A DNA stretch of 63,561 nt, taken from Streptomyces longisporoflavus (GTDB lineage Bacteria > Actinomycetota > Actinomycetes > Streptomycetales > Streptomycetaceae). Positions 53,852 to 62,900 of the stretch are shown here, piece after piece (the stretch's first letter is position 1; each line of letters starts with the position of its first letter). The notes beneath the pieces are model-generated. The model had not been told where the DNA came from. It did no database searches and saw only the letters and a program-made list of their open reading frames with translations. The translations under genes were made by a program, and so were the position numbers. The stretch covers positions 1-63,561 of the forward strand of contig NZ_BMTR01000031.1 of the NCBI RefSeq assembly GCF_014649775.1, read 5' to 3'.

Positions 53852-54903
53852 CGACGTACCCCCTCAGGATTCCCGTAGGCCTGACCCGGCTGCTGACCAT
53901 GCGCCTGCGGCTGCCCGTACGGACCCGAGTGGCCCGTCAGCGGCGCCTGCTCGCCCGGACCCTGGCCCGCGACAGGGGAACCGCCCGGCCCCCGCGGACG
54001 CACGAACTGCACGCCCGGCTCGTCCTTGACCAGGAAGCGGTCCGGGGTCTCCACCGTCGAGAGCTTGCGCAGCCACCAGAAGCCGAGCGCGAACAGGCCG
54101 CAGACGCAGGCGAGCACGAGCTGACCGACCGCCGTGCCGTAGGGCGAGACGAAGTCGCGGTTGAAGATCGAGAGGCCGAGCACGAACGAGACCGACACCG
54201 CGACCACGATCTGCACCGAACGCCGCGTCGACGCACGCTGCGCCATCACGCGCTGGCGCATGTCGACCTCTTCGCGCGCCGACTTCGCGAGGGCGCCGAG
54301 AACCTGCCGCAGACCCGGACCGCGCAGCTTCGCGTTCAGGATCAGCGCGGCCACGATGATGTCGGCCGAGGCGTCGTCGATCTCGTCGGCCAGGATCTGA
54401 AGCGCCTCGGGAAGCGGCGTACGCGCACGGAGCCGGTCCACCAGGGCGTCCAGGTGGGGACGGAGTACGGGAGCCGCGGCCCGCGCCGAAGCGGGGATCG
54501 CCTGTTCCAGGCCGACCGCGCCCGCGATGGTGTCGCGCAGGGACTCCGTCCAGGCGGCGAGGGCCTCGACGCGCTTCATCTGCGCGCGCTCCTCCTTCGC
54601 GCCGCCGAACAGCTTGTCCCAGAAGAAGACGAGGATGCCGGACGCGATGCCCGCCACCGCCCATCGCGTGAGCAGCAGCACCACCAGGCCGACGCCGATC
54701 GCCATGGAGCCCCGCTGGCCCGCGAACCGGATGAGTTCGCTCATCCGCTCGCTGGTCCGCTGCTTCTCGTGCTCGGGCTTCACCGGCAGTCCGCGCAGCG
54801 CGATCGCGAGGACCGCGATGCCACCGCCGACCGCGACGCCGCAGCCCAGTGCGTACAGGACGGGCAGCGAGAAAAGGCCGCCCATCGAGCCGAGTGAGTT
54901 CAT
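53848..54903 (-). CDS. tadB: TadB-like inner-membrane platform protein
   Basis: 351 residues from the ATG at 54903 (MNSLGSMGGL), with gggggtgag upstream. Type II secretion F domain: SLRDTIAGAVGLEQAIPASA and LRGPGLRQVLGALAKSAREE. TM segments at the N-terminus, near 80-100 and near 230-290. The C-terminal 60 residues are Pro/Gly/Gln-rich, an extension not needed by the fold. Seven bases separate it from tadA. Confidence 0.88.
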   Translation of the reverse strand: MNSLGSMGGLFSLPVLYALGCGVAVGGGIAVLAIALRGLPVKPEHEKQRTSERMSELIRFAGQRGSMAIGVGLVVLLLTRWAVAGIASGILVFFWDKLFGGAKEERAQMKRVEALAAWTESLRDTIAGAVGLEQAIPASARAAAPVLRPHLDALVDRLRARTPLPEALQILADEIDDASADIIVAALILNAKLRGPGLRQVLGALAKSAREEVDMRQRVMAQRASTRRSVQIVVAVSVSFVLGLSIFNRDFVSPYGTAVGQLVLACVCGLFALGFWWLRKLSTVETPDRFLVKDEPGVQFVRPRGPGGSPVAGQGPGEQAPLTGHSGPYGQPQAHGQQPGQAYGNPEGVRR

Positions 54904-54910
54904 GTCGTGC

Positions 54911-56221
54911 TCACCCCCATTGCCCGGCGGGGCGGTAGCCGAAGACGGCCAGGTCGTCCATGCAGGCGATCGGCGCGTGCGCCACGACCTGCCCGTTCGG
55001 GGCCTCCGCGAAGACCTCGCTGGACAGGACACGGCCGTCGACGCCGTTGACCTCGCGGACCGAGGTCACCATGCGCTGGAGCTTGCCGCCGGTCTGGTAG
55101 TTGTTGCGCCGCTGGATGAAGACGACGAAGTTGACGGCTCCGGCCACGAGCATCTGGCTGGCCTCGATGGGCAGCCGCTCGGTGGCCTGGAGGGCGTAGG
55201 TCGAGATGCGGTTGAAGACCTCACTCGAACTGTTGGCGTGGATCGTGGAGAGCGAGCCGTCGTTGCCCTGCGACATCGCGTTGAGCATGGTCACGATCTC
55301 GTCGCCCAGAACCTCACCGACGATGACTCTCGACGGGTTCATACGGAGCGAACGGCGCACGAGCTCCGCCATCGAAATGGCGCCCTGGCCCTCGGAGTTG
55401 GGCAGCCGCTCCTCGAACGCGACGACGTTCGGGTGCAGATCGGTGTACTGGTCGAGGCCGAGCTCAAGGGCCCGCTCGACGGTCACCAGACGCTCGTGCG
55501 GCGGAATCTCGTTGGCGAGCGCCCGCAGCAGCGTCGTCTTACCGGCGTTCGTCGCGCCCGCGATCATGATGTTCTTGCGGGCCCGCACCGCGCACGCCAT
55601 GAAGTGCGCGACCTCGGGGGTCACCGTGCCGTTGCCCACCAGGTCCGACATGAAGACCTTGCCCATGCGGGCACGTCGGATGGAGAGCGCGGGACGCCGC
55701 GTGACGTCCATGACGGCCGACAGACGCGAGCCGTCCGGCAGCCGCAGGTCGAGCTGCGGGTTGGCGGAGTCGAAGGGGCGCGAGGAGAGACCGGAGTACG
55801 CGCCGAGGATCTGGATGAGCTCGATGAGCTCCTCGTCCGTCTCGGCGACGGGGTCACCCTTGACCTCACGTCCGTCCGCGTATCCGACGAAGACCTGGTC
55901 GTACCCGTTGATGTCGATGTTCTCGACCTCGGGGTCGTCGAGCAGCGGCTGGAGCCGTCCCACGCCGAAGAGCGCGGCGTGCACGGCGGCCGCGTACTTC
56001 TCCTCGGTGTCGGCGTCCAGCGGGGTGCGCCCGGCGTTGATCTCTATCCGGGCGTACTCCTCCAGGATCTGGGCGATGACCGCGCGGGCGTACTGCCGCT
56101 CGTCCTCGCCCGACATGGGGGTGACGCCGGAGACCTGGTCCAGGCGGCGCTGCTCGGCGATGCGGTCACCGGCGTCCTGCCGGAACCGCTTGACGAGCTG
56201 GTGATCGACGGGAACGCTCAT
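54911..56221 (-). CDS. tadA: CpaF/TadA pilus assembly ATPase
   Basis: 436 residues. Walker A GATNAGKTTLLRAL near residue 220, RSLRMNPSRVIVGEVLGDE (Walker B with Glu), and STIHANSSSEVFNRI (His box) mark the secretion ATPase. The N-terminal 200 residues are the usual CpaF helical and sensor part. It powers pilus extension and perhaps retraction. The ATG overlaps the stop of the TadZ-like gene (ATGA). Confidence 0.93.
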   Translation of the reverse strand: MSVPVDHQLVKRFRQDAGDRIAEQRRLDQVSGVTPMSGEDERQYARAVIAQILEEYARIEINAGRTPLDADTEEKYAAAVHAALFGVGRLQPLLDDPEVENIDINGYDQVFVGYADGREVKGDPVAETDEELIELIQILGAYSGLSSRPFDSANPQLDLRLPDGSRLSAVMDVTRRPALSIRRARMGKVFMSDLVGNGTVTPEVAHFMACAVRARKNIMIAGATNAGKTTLLRALANEIPPHERLVTVERALELGLDQYTDLHPNVVAFEERLPNSEGQGAISMAELVRRSLRMNPSRVIVGEVLGDEIVTMLNAMSQGNDGSLSTIHANSSSEVFNRISTYALQATERLPIEASQMLVAGAVNFVVFIQRRNNYQTGGKLQRMVTSVREVNGVDGRVLSSEVFAEAPNGQVVAHAPIACMDDLAVFGYRPAGQWG

Positions 56222-57072
56222 CGGCCTGCCCCGTGCACGCCGTGCGTGCCCTGCGCGCCCGCGTTCGGGTTGGCCCAGGCGGCGCCGTACTGCTGGTACA
56301 GGTCGACGGTCACCTTGCGGGCCGAGCGGATGAGCATGGACTTGTCGAGACGCCCGCGCTTCCGCCCCGCCAACTGCTCGGCGCCGGCCGGGTCCTCGGC
56401 GAGGGTGCCGACGACGCGGGCGCCGGTCTGCGCGGCCATCAGCATCTCGTTGACCTGGTGGACGAGCTTGGCGGACGTCGACGGGTCGGCGATCAGGAGT
56501 ACGCCGATGAGCGGGGTCGCGAGCGACGCGGCCCCGCGCGAGCCGCCGTGCAGCTTGGTGGCGAGCGCGGCGGCACGGTCGCGTACGCGCGCGATGGCCT
56601 CGGGCTCGGTCCGCGATACGAGCAGCACGAGCGCCGCCTGCGGAAAGAGCTCTACGGCGGGAGTGTCCCCGCTGATACGGCCGCAGTCGGCGATGACATC
56701 GGCGGGCGCGTGCGGGGAGTCGGCGAGCTGCGAGAAGGCACGGCCGAGGGTCGGCCAGAGCCCCGCGAGCCCGGCGGCCTGCTCGGCGATACCGAGCCCG
56801 ACGAGCACCTCGAGTCCGCCGCTCAACGGCTGGGTGTGGTCCCAGAGTTGGTCGGGCACGAGGCCGCGGCGTGCGGTGGCCGCGATGCTGAGCATCCCGG
56901 TGTTGGGGTTGAGCGGTCCGCCGTGCGCGGCGGCACTGCGGTAGACCAGGTCGCCGCCCGCGGGGTCGGTCTCCGCGACGAGCACGCGCCGCGGCCAGAC
57001 GGCTGCGAGCGCGACGGCGGCGGTGGTGACTCCGGGAGAACCCTTGTCCGCGGCGAGAGCAATGAGCGCCAT
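56218..57072 (-). CDS. TadZ/CpaE-like MinD-fold protein
   Basis: 284 residues. ALAADKGSPGVTTAAVALAA is a deviant Walker A (Lys before the loop) as in MinD/CpaE proteins; AETDPAGGDL follows. The receiver domain usual in CpaE is absent. It probably sets the site of pilus assembly. 17 bases downstream of the CpaB-like gene. Confidence 0.8.
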   Translation of the reverse strand: MALIALAADKGSPGVTTAAVALAAVWPRRVLVAETDPAGGDLVYRSAAAHGGPLNPNTGMLSIAATARRGLVPDQLWDHTQPLSGGLEVLVGLGIAEQAAGLAGLWPTLGRAFSQLADSPHAPADVIADCGRISGDTPAVELFPQAALVLLVSRTEPEAIARVRDRAAALATKLHGGSRGAASLATPLIGVLLIADPSTSAKLVHQVNEMLMAAQTGARVVGTLAEDPAGAEQLAGRKRGRLDKSMLIRSARKVTVDLYQQYGAAWANPNAGAQGTHGVHGAGR

Positions 57073-57089
57073 GTCTCTTCTACTCGCCT

Positions 57090-57824
57090 CTAGTTGCCGT
57101 TGGGAGACACTTGGACGAGAGAGACGGCACCGGCGGACGCGGCCCTGGTGACGGCGGCGGCGTCGGCGGTGTCCACCTGGAGCGTGACGCCGAGGGCGCC
57201 GGTGCTCACGGTGGCGTCGCTCTTGCCCGCGACGGTGCTGACGCGGGCGGCCGAGACGATGGGCGCGTCGCTCGCGCTCGATCCGGCGGAGCCGCCGGTC
57301 CCCTTGTCACTGGATCCGGAGGACGCGGAGTCGCCGACCTGGTAGACGTCCACGGTGTCGCCGGCCTTCAGGCCGGAGGCGGGGTACTGCCCCTCCTTGA
57401 GGGAGACGCCGACCGCGGACTTGCCCGCGGGCAGGCCGCCCTTGCCTGAGAACATCTCGCCGACGGCCACGACACCCTTGGGGATGGTGTTGGTGGCCTT
57501 GAGCTTCTTCAGCTGCCCGACCTGCGACCACTTGATGTAGTTGATGCTCGCGTCGTCGGCGACCATGACGGAAGTGATGTTGTCGTCGCTCACCGACTCA
57601 CCCGCCGGGATCTCCGCCGTCACCTTCACGACCTCTACACGGTCTCCCGCGCGCAGCACGAGGACGGTGGCACCGAGGGCGCCGATGAGGATGAGCAGAA
57701 CGGCCAGGGCGGCGAGTGCCGGTTTGCGCTCGCGAGGCGGCGCGGGAAGGCGCTCACCGACCGCTGGCTGAACCGGCGCGGCGGAACGGCTGTTGCCCGC
57801 CCCCGTACGCTCTTGGATCTTCAC
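57090..57824 (-). CDS. CpaB/RcpC-like pilus assembly protein (SAF domain)
   Basis: 244 residues, GTG start at 57824. One TM segment near 40-60 (ALAVLLILIGALGATVLVLR), then an SAF domain: AEIPAGESVSDDNI, NTIPKGVVAVGEMFS and ASGLKAGDTVDVYQVG. A Ser/Gly-rich insert follows. It is the first gene of the Tad operon and probably sits at the wall-spanning part of the pilus. Confidence 0.84.
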   Translation of the reverse strand: MKIQERTGAGNSRSAAPVQPAVGERLPAPPRERKPALAALAVLLILIGALGATVLVLRAGDRVEVVKVTAEIPAGESVSDDNITSVMVADDASINYIKWSQVGQLKKLKATNTIPKGVVAVGEMFSGKGGLPAGKSAVGVSLKEGQYPASGLKAGDTVDVYQVGDSASSGSSDKGTGGSAGSSASDAPIVSAARVSTVAGKSDATVSTGALGVTLQVDTADAAAVTRAASAGAVSLVQVSPNGN

Positions 57825-58453
57825 GCAACTGCTCCCCGCACGCCCAAGAAGATTCGGTCATTTTCAGACACTCGCGACTCTCTTCGCCCGCCTCGGGCGG
57901 GCTATTCAGCCCCAGGCACAGTGTCAAGTCATCGCACCGTATCAGCAGCACATAAGCCCCTCAAGGCGCGTTCTGACTGCCGGAGCCCTCGCCCGCCATC
58001 GTTACCCACGCGCAATCCGTACTCCATGGTTCCCACGCATTCGGGGATCTCGGATGGAGATGATGATGTGCGTACGCAAATATCTACCCTTTGCGCAACG
58101 ACCCCCACATGACGCGGTGATGAGGAACACCAGCCCAACGGCGAAGGACGGGTGGCAGATGCAACTTGCTCCGTCAGCCGCACGGATGACGCCGGGAGGG
58201 GCAGGAGTGGTTCCCGGTTGGGCGGAGTTCGGCCATGTGTGGTCCGCAGGCCCGCCTTTGGCGTCCCTTCAGTTCCCCGCCGCCACGGATGAACCCTCAC
58301 TACCGAGCCCTCGTCTGACCATCCGGAACGCCGCGATCCGCGATCCGCGATCCGCGATCCGCGATCCGCGATCCGCGATCCGCAGCGATGGCGTACCACA
58401 CAAGAGACACCTGTTCTGCCCCACATTCAGCACGAAAGAGAAGTTCAACCCCC
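57825..58453. other. gene-free region upstream of the trypsin and Tad operons
   Basis: About 630 bases. A perfect 7-bp hairpin (gcccgcc-tcg-ggcgggc, 57886-57902) lies near the Tad operon start. The heptamer array at 58332-58380 lies near the trypsin start. Both strands lack credible genes. The middle part is less GC-rich. Confidence 0.6.
58332..58380. repeat. seven perfect tandem copies of cgcgatc
   Basis: Seven identical heptamers (49 bases), 73 bases before the trypsin start codon, followed by a degenerate copy. Each unit holds a GATC. Seven is not a multiple of three, so each gain or loss would shift any reading frame across it. Confidence 0.95.
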
Positions 58454-59362
58454 ATGAGACTCTCCTTCCCTTCGTCCGTCCGACGCCCCTCACCGGCGAC
58501 GACGACATCCCGCACATCCATGGCGGCGGCAGCCGGCGTAGCCACGGCGACGCTCGCCCTGCTGGCCACCAGCACCCCGGCCGCGCACGCGATCATCGGC
58601 GGCACCGAAGTCTCCAACGACGCCTACCCGTTCATGGCGGCGGTGATGGACAAGGGCTCCGGCAGCGCGCTTGACCGCCAGTTCTGCGGCGGCAACCTGG
58701 TGACGGCGGACACGGTGATGACGGCGGCACACTGCCTGGTGAACGACGCGGGCAAGCCGCTGAAGCCGAAGAAGCTCCAGGTGGCGGTGGGCCGCACGGT
58801 CCTCTCCTCCTCCCACCAGGGCCAGATACGAAATGTGGCGAAGGGCGGAGTGGTGGTCCACCCGCGCTACCTGAAGGGCCAAGAGGCGTACGACGTGGCC
58901 TTCATCCAACTCAGCAAGCCGGTAAAGGGAGTGAGCCCGATCGCGCTCCCGACCCAGGGCACGGACGCCCTGATCCGCCCCGGCCAGAAGGCCACGGTCG
59001 CGGGCTGGGGCAACACGGACACGGAACTCCCCAACACTCCGGACCGCCTCCGCCAGGTAAAGGTGCCGATCCTCTCGCACGCGGAATGCGGGACGAGCTA
59101 CGCGGAGTACGACTCGAAGGTCAACTTCTGCGCGGGCGTGGAGACGAAGGACTCCTGCCAGGGCGACAGCGGCGGCCCCATCTTCCGCACGGTCCCCGGC
59201 CGCAGGGCCCCGATCCAGATCGGGGTCGTCTCCTACGGGGATGGATGCGGGGCGCAGGGAGCTCCGGGCGTCTACACGTCGGTGAGCTCGTCGAAGCTGT
59301 GGAAGACGTTGGGTGAGTCGCCGGCGGGCAAGAAGATCAAGCGGCAGATGAACCGCCGCTGA
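58454..59362 (+). CDS. secreted trypsin-like serine protease
   Basis: 302 residues from the ATG at 58454 (MRLSFPSSVR). Residues 1-46 are a long basic signal peptide; the mature enzyme starts with IIGGTEVSND at 47, with no obvious pro-peptide. The triad is His93 (VMTAAHC), Asp147 (YDVAFI) and Ser239 (GDSGGP). Asp233 at the base of the pocket (DSCQGDSGG) predicts cleavage after Lys/Arg. Six Cys give the usual disulfides. Convergent with the Imm26-like gene. Confidence 0.93.
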   Translation: MRLSFPSSVRRPSPATTTSRTSMAAAAGVATATLALLATSTPAAHAIIGGTEVSNDAYPFMAAVMDKGSGSALDRQFCGGNLVTADTVMTAAHCLVNDAGKPLKPKKLQVAVGRTVLSSSHQGQIRNVAKGGVVVHPRYLKGQEAYDVAFIQLSKPVKGVSPIALPTQGTDALIRPGQKATVAGWGNTDTELPNTPDRLRQVKVPILSHAECGTSYAEYDSKVNFCAGVETKDSCQGDSGGPIFRTVPGRRAPIQIGVVSYGDGCGAQGAPGVYTSVSSSKLWKTLGESPAGKKIKRQMNRR

Positions 59363-59377
59363 CCCGTCCACGAGTTC

Positions 59378-59405
59378 GGCCCGGCGGCACCACCGCTGCC
59401 GGGCC
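59378..59405. terminator. hairpin terminator between trypsin and Imm26-like genes
   Basis: ggcccggc at 59378-59385 pairs with gccgggcc at 59398-59405, with a 12-base loop. It lies between two converging genes and can serve both. Confidence 0.6.
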
Positions 59406-59899
59406 TAGTTCTCCGCCCGCTGGCTGCCCACCACGGGGTTGCCGGCGAGTGCCGAGTCGACCTGTTGCTGGAAGTATTCGAAGTTCGAGAGGGCGAAGAC
59501 GCCGCAGGGATCGGCCCGTTCGGGAATTCGGCAGTCGTTCTCGTCGACGTAGTCCTTGTAGTACGCGTCGTAGAAGCAGTGTTGCTTCAGGAGATCGTCC
59601 GCGGTCAGTTCCGCGTGCGTCACCGTACGGAAGTAGCCCTTGGACCAGGCCCAGCCCATGGTGAAGAAAGGCGGCATGAGCAGCCGATCGGGCGTGAGTT
59701 GCGTGAGGTCAGGTGTCTGATCAGCCGAGGGAACGTCGTAGATGTACGCAAGAATTCCGCCGGGGAACCGCGCCTCCCGAGTAGTCTCGCCCATCTTGAT
59801 GATTCGACCGAAACGATAGCTCTCGTCGTCCAATTGAAGCACGAACACATCACCCGGCGCATGCTGCCTGCGCTGGCCCTTCATCTTCTTCAGTGCCAC
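59405..59899 (-). CDS. putative Imm26-family immunity protein
   Basis: 164 residues; GTG start at 59899 with aaaggg upstream. APGDVFVLQLDDESYRFGRI is the N-terminal pattern of Imm26-type immunity proteins (beta-rich). It follows the second RHS toxin gene by 37 bases on the same strand, as expected for cognate immunity. Aromatic, acidic middle part (FYDAYYKDYVDENDC). Lower GC than the chromosome. Confidence 0.7.
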   Translation of the reverse strand: MALKKMKGQRRQHAPGDVFVLQLDDESYRFGRIIKMGETTREARFPGGILAYIYDVPSADQTPDLTQLTPDRLLMPPFFTMGWAWSKGYFRTVTHAELTADDLLKQHCFYDAYYKDYVDENDCRIPERADPCGVFALSNFEYFQQQVDSALAGNPVVGSQRAEN

Positions 59900-59936
59900 T
59901 GCTTGGCCCTTTCGTTCTTCCCGGACGCCAAAAATT

Positions 59937-62900
59937 TCAGGACAAGAATATTCGACCGTACCTCAGAGCCGCACCGAAGTACGACTTCTTCGGAGATATG
60001 GAGTTGATCTGCCCGATGGGTACACCATTCTTTACCCTACTGAATCCGGATGCACGGACATCGTGAATCAGCCCCTGCTCGATGGACCTGGCCTGCCACT
60101 TCTTGAGCCCAACGGCGCCCGGCACTGTGACTAGTTGCGTGATCCCATAGTTCTTGGCTATGTGCTGGGCCTCTCGGCGGGCCAGGTTATTGGTGATACC
60201 GGCATAGATAATATTGTTATTAGCGTCAAGTCCATGGTAGACGACGTATCCACCCTGACTGTTGCGCAACTGCCAGGCCTTGCGCGCCAAGGTCTTCTTA
60301 CAGGGGGCGAGGCCTAGCGCGTCAAGCCATGCCAGCGGGTTGAGAACGAATCCGTGATTGTTGTCCTGCGGCGTCAGCCCCAGCGGGTCGGGGGACGTGT
60401 ACTGCACGGTTTCGGGGTCGTAGTAGCGCGCGAAGTTGTAATGCCACTGTGTCTCCGCATCGAAATATTGACCGGGAAAACGCAGTGGGCATGCAACCTC
60501 TTCGGATGCAGGACCTGCGGGCTCACCCCACAGGAACATCCTGCTGCGCCAGCGTATTTCTCCGTTCTGCGAGACCAATTCCGTCGGCGTTCCCACCGAA
60601 TTCGCGATGATCGCATAGAACTCCTCGTCAAACTGGCCCTGAGAGGGGTTCTGATCAAGCTGGAAGAGAGCGGTGTGCGAGTCCGGCTCGTAGTCCCAGG
60701 TACGGATCGACCCACTGACGTCGGAGGACTCTTCGACCAAGTTCTCGCCATCCCAGACAAAGGTGACGTGGTCGTCCGGGTCATCTCCGCCGGAGATATT
60801 CCGCTTGGCGATGCGACGGCCGAGGGGGTCGTAGTCGTAGGCCCAATTGCCCCCGTCCGGTGTTTCGACGGAGACCAGCCGGTTCTCGGCATTCCACCGG
60901 TACGACCAAATCTTCCGCAACCCCGACAGAGTGCGGCGGATGCGCCTGACGACCCGCCCCTCGGCGTCGTGCTCGTATGTCGAGCGGCCGGTGCGCTTGA
61001 CCAGTGTTCCCCGCGTTTCACGGACATCGGGTTCGGTAGCCGGGGACATACCCACGGCCGCGACCGCGATGTTGCCCATGGCGTCATAGCCGTACCGCTC
61101 GTGCCAAGCAGGACCATCGACGGCAGCCACACGGCCCGCCCCGTCGAGGGTGTAATCCCACGTACCGGAGCGAAGTTCATCGACGGAGGAAAGCAGGCCA
61201 CCAGGCGCGTAGGCGTATCGGCGACGCTCCAGCACCTCGGCTCCGCGGCTGTCGGCATTCGTCGGATGGACCGGGTCGGTTGCCCGGCGCAGGCTCTGTT
61301 CCGTCATTTGGTGATCCGACTGCCACCGGTGCCTGAGAAGCGCCCCGCCCCCAAGGCTGCGTTCTACCTCTCGGCCCACACCGTCGTAGCGGAACAGCAG
61401 CGCGTGCGCGCCGACGGAAAGACTGGTCGGACGCCCCTCCGTGTCGTACGCCCATCGTGAAACGACACCTGACGGGGTGCCTCGTTCGGTTCGACGTCCC
61501 AGTACGTCGTACTGGGAGACGACTGAGCGCCCGTTGACGGTCTCCCTGACGATCCTGCCGAGCGGATCACGCTCCAAGACCACTTCTGCGGCCGCGTTCC
61601 GGGCCCGGGTGACCTGGCCGGCCGCGTTGTAGCGGTATGTGGACAGCTCACCGTCCGATGTGCGACGCCCGACGATGTTCCCTACGGCGTCGAGGGTGAA
61701 ATCGACGGCCTCTCCTGCGCCGTTCTCCCGCCGTGTGACGCGGTCCGCCTCGTCGTACCTGTACTTCCGGGTGACGTCGTCGAAGTCCGATTCCGCGATC
61801 AGACGGCCCGCAGCGTCGAAGTCGTACGTCCAGCTACGCCCATCGGGGCCGGTCACAGCGGTCAGGCGCTGCTCAGTGTCGTAGACGTAGCGGTATACCG
61901 AACCATCCGGGTTGCGGCGGGCGGCCGGCAGGTCGAAGACGCCGATCTTGTGTTGTGTCGTGCCCTGGAAGGGATCGTGGTGAGCCAGTTCGTTGCCCTC
62001 CGCGTCCCACTCCCACGTTTCACGGCTGCCGTTTGCGTGCTCCTGATAGGTCGGCCGGCCCTCGATGGTGAAGCCCATGCGCGTTCGTTGTCCGGACGGG
62101 TCCACCAACTCGGAGACCCGCCCGAACGCATCACGTACACAAGCGGTCGTGGAACCTTGCGAGTCGGTCAACGACAACGGCAAGCCCGCAAGGTCGGATG
62201 TCAGCGTGCGGACGTTCCCGTCGGCATCAATGTGCGAGGAGAGCCCTCCGCGCTCGGTATACGTGAACCTGGTGATCGCCCCTGTCGGATCGACTGCTTC
62301 GACAAGATTGCCGCCATCGTCGTAGCTCTGGAGCCACACCGCACCGTCGGCCTCCACCATGCGCTCGGGCAGTCCGAGGGCGCCGTACTCCGTCGTGGTG
62401 AGTGAACCGTCCGGAAGACGCAGTGAAGTGGTCCGGCCGAAGTCGTCGTACGTGAACTCGGTGACCTGGCCCAGCGCATCGGTCTGGGACAGAAGCGCGT
62501 CGTACCGGTCCCAGGTCCTTGCGGTGAGATGGCCGAGCGGGTCCGTTTCCTCGATGAGTTGGAATGCGTCGTTGAACTGGTACCGAGTGCTGTGACCAAG
62601 GGAGTTGGTGGCCACGGTGACGTGGTTCTTGTCGTCGTAGACGTAGGTGTAGTCGAGGATTCCGTCGATTCCCCGCGAGGTCACACAGCGCCCGGCGTCG
62701 TCGTACGTGTAGCGGTACCAACTGCCGATGCGGTCGTCCCAGCCCGTGATGCGGTGATGGGCGTCATAGGTGAACCGAAGCGGCAAGCCCGAGGAGTTGT
62801 AGATCTCGGCGAGGTTGCCCTGATCGTCGTACCCGTAGCGCACCAGAGTGGGCTGGTCGGCGGCGCTTGTCAGGATCAGCGCGGTGATACGTCCGGCCTC

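Noticed and set aside
58332..58380. Heptamer array as a CRISPR or coding repeat
   Set aside because: Units are contiguous without spacers and the length is not a multiple of three; no cas genes are nearby.
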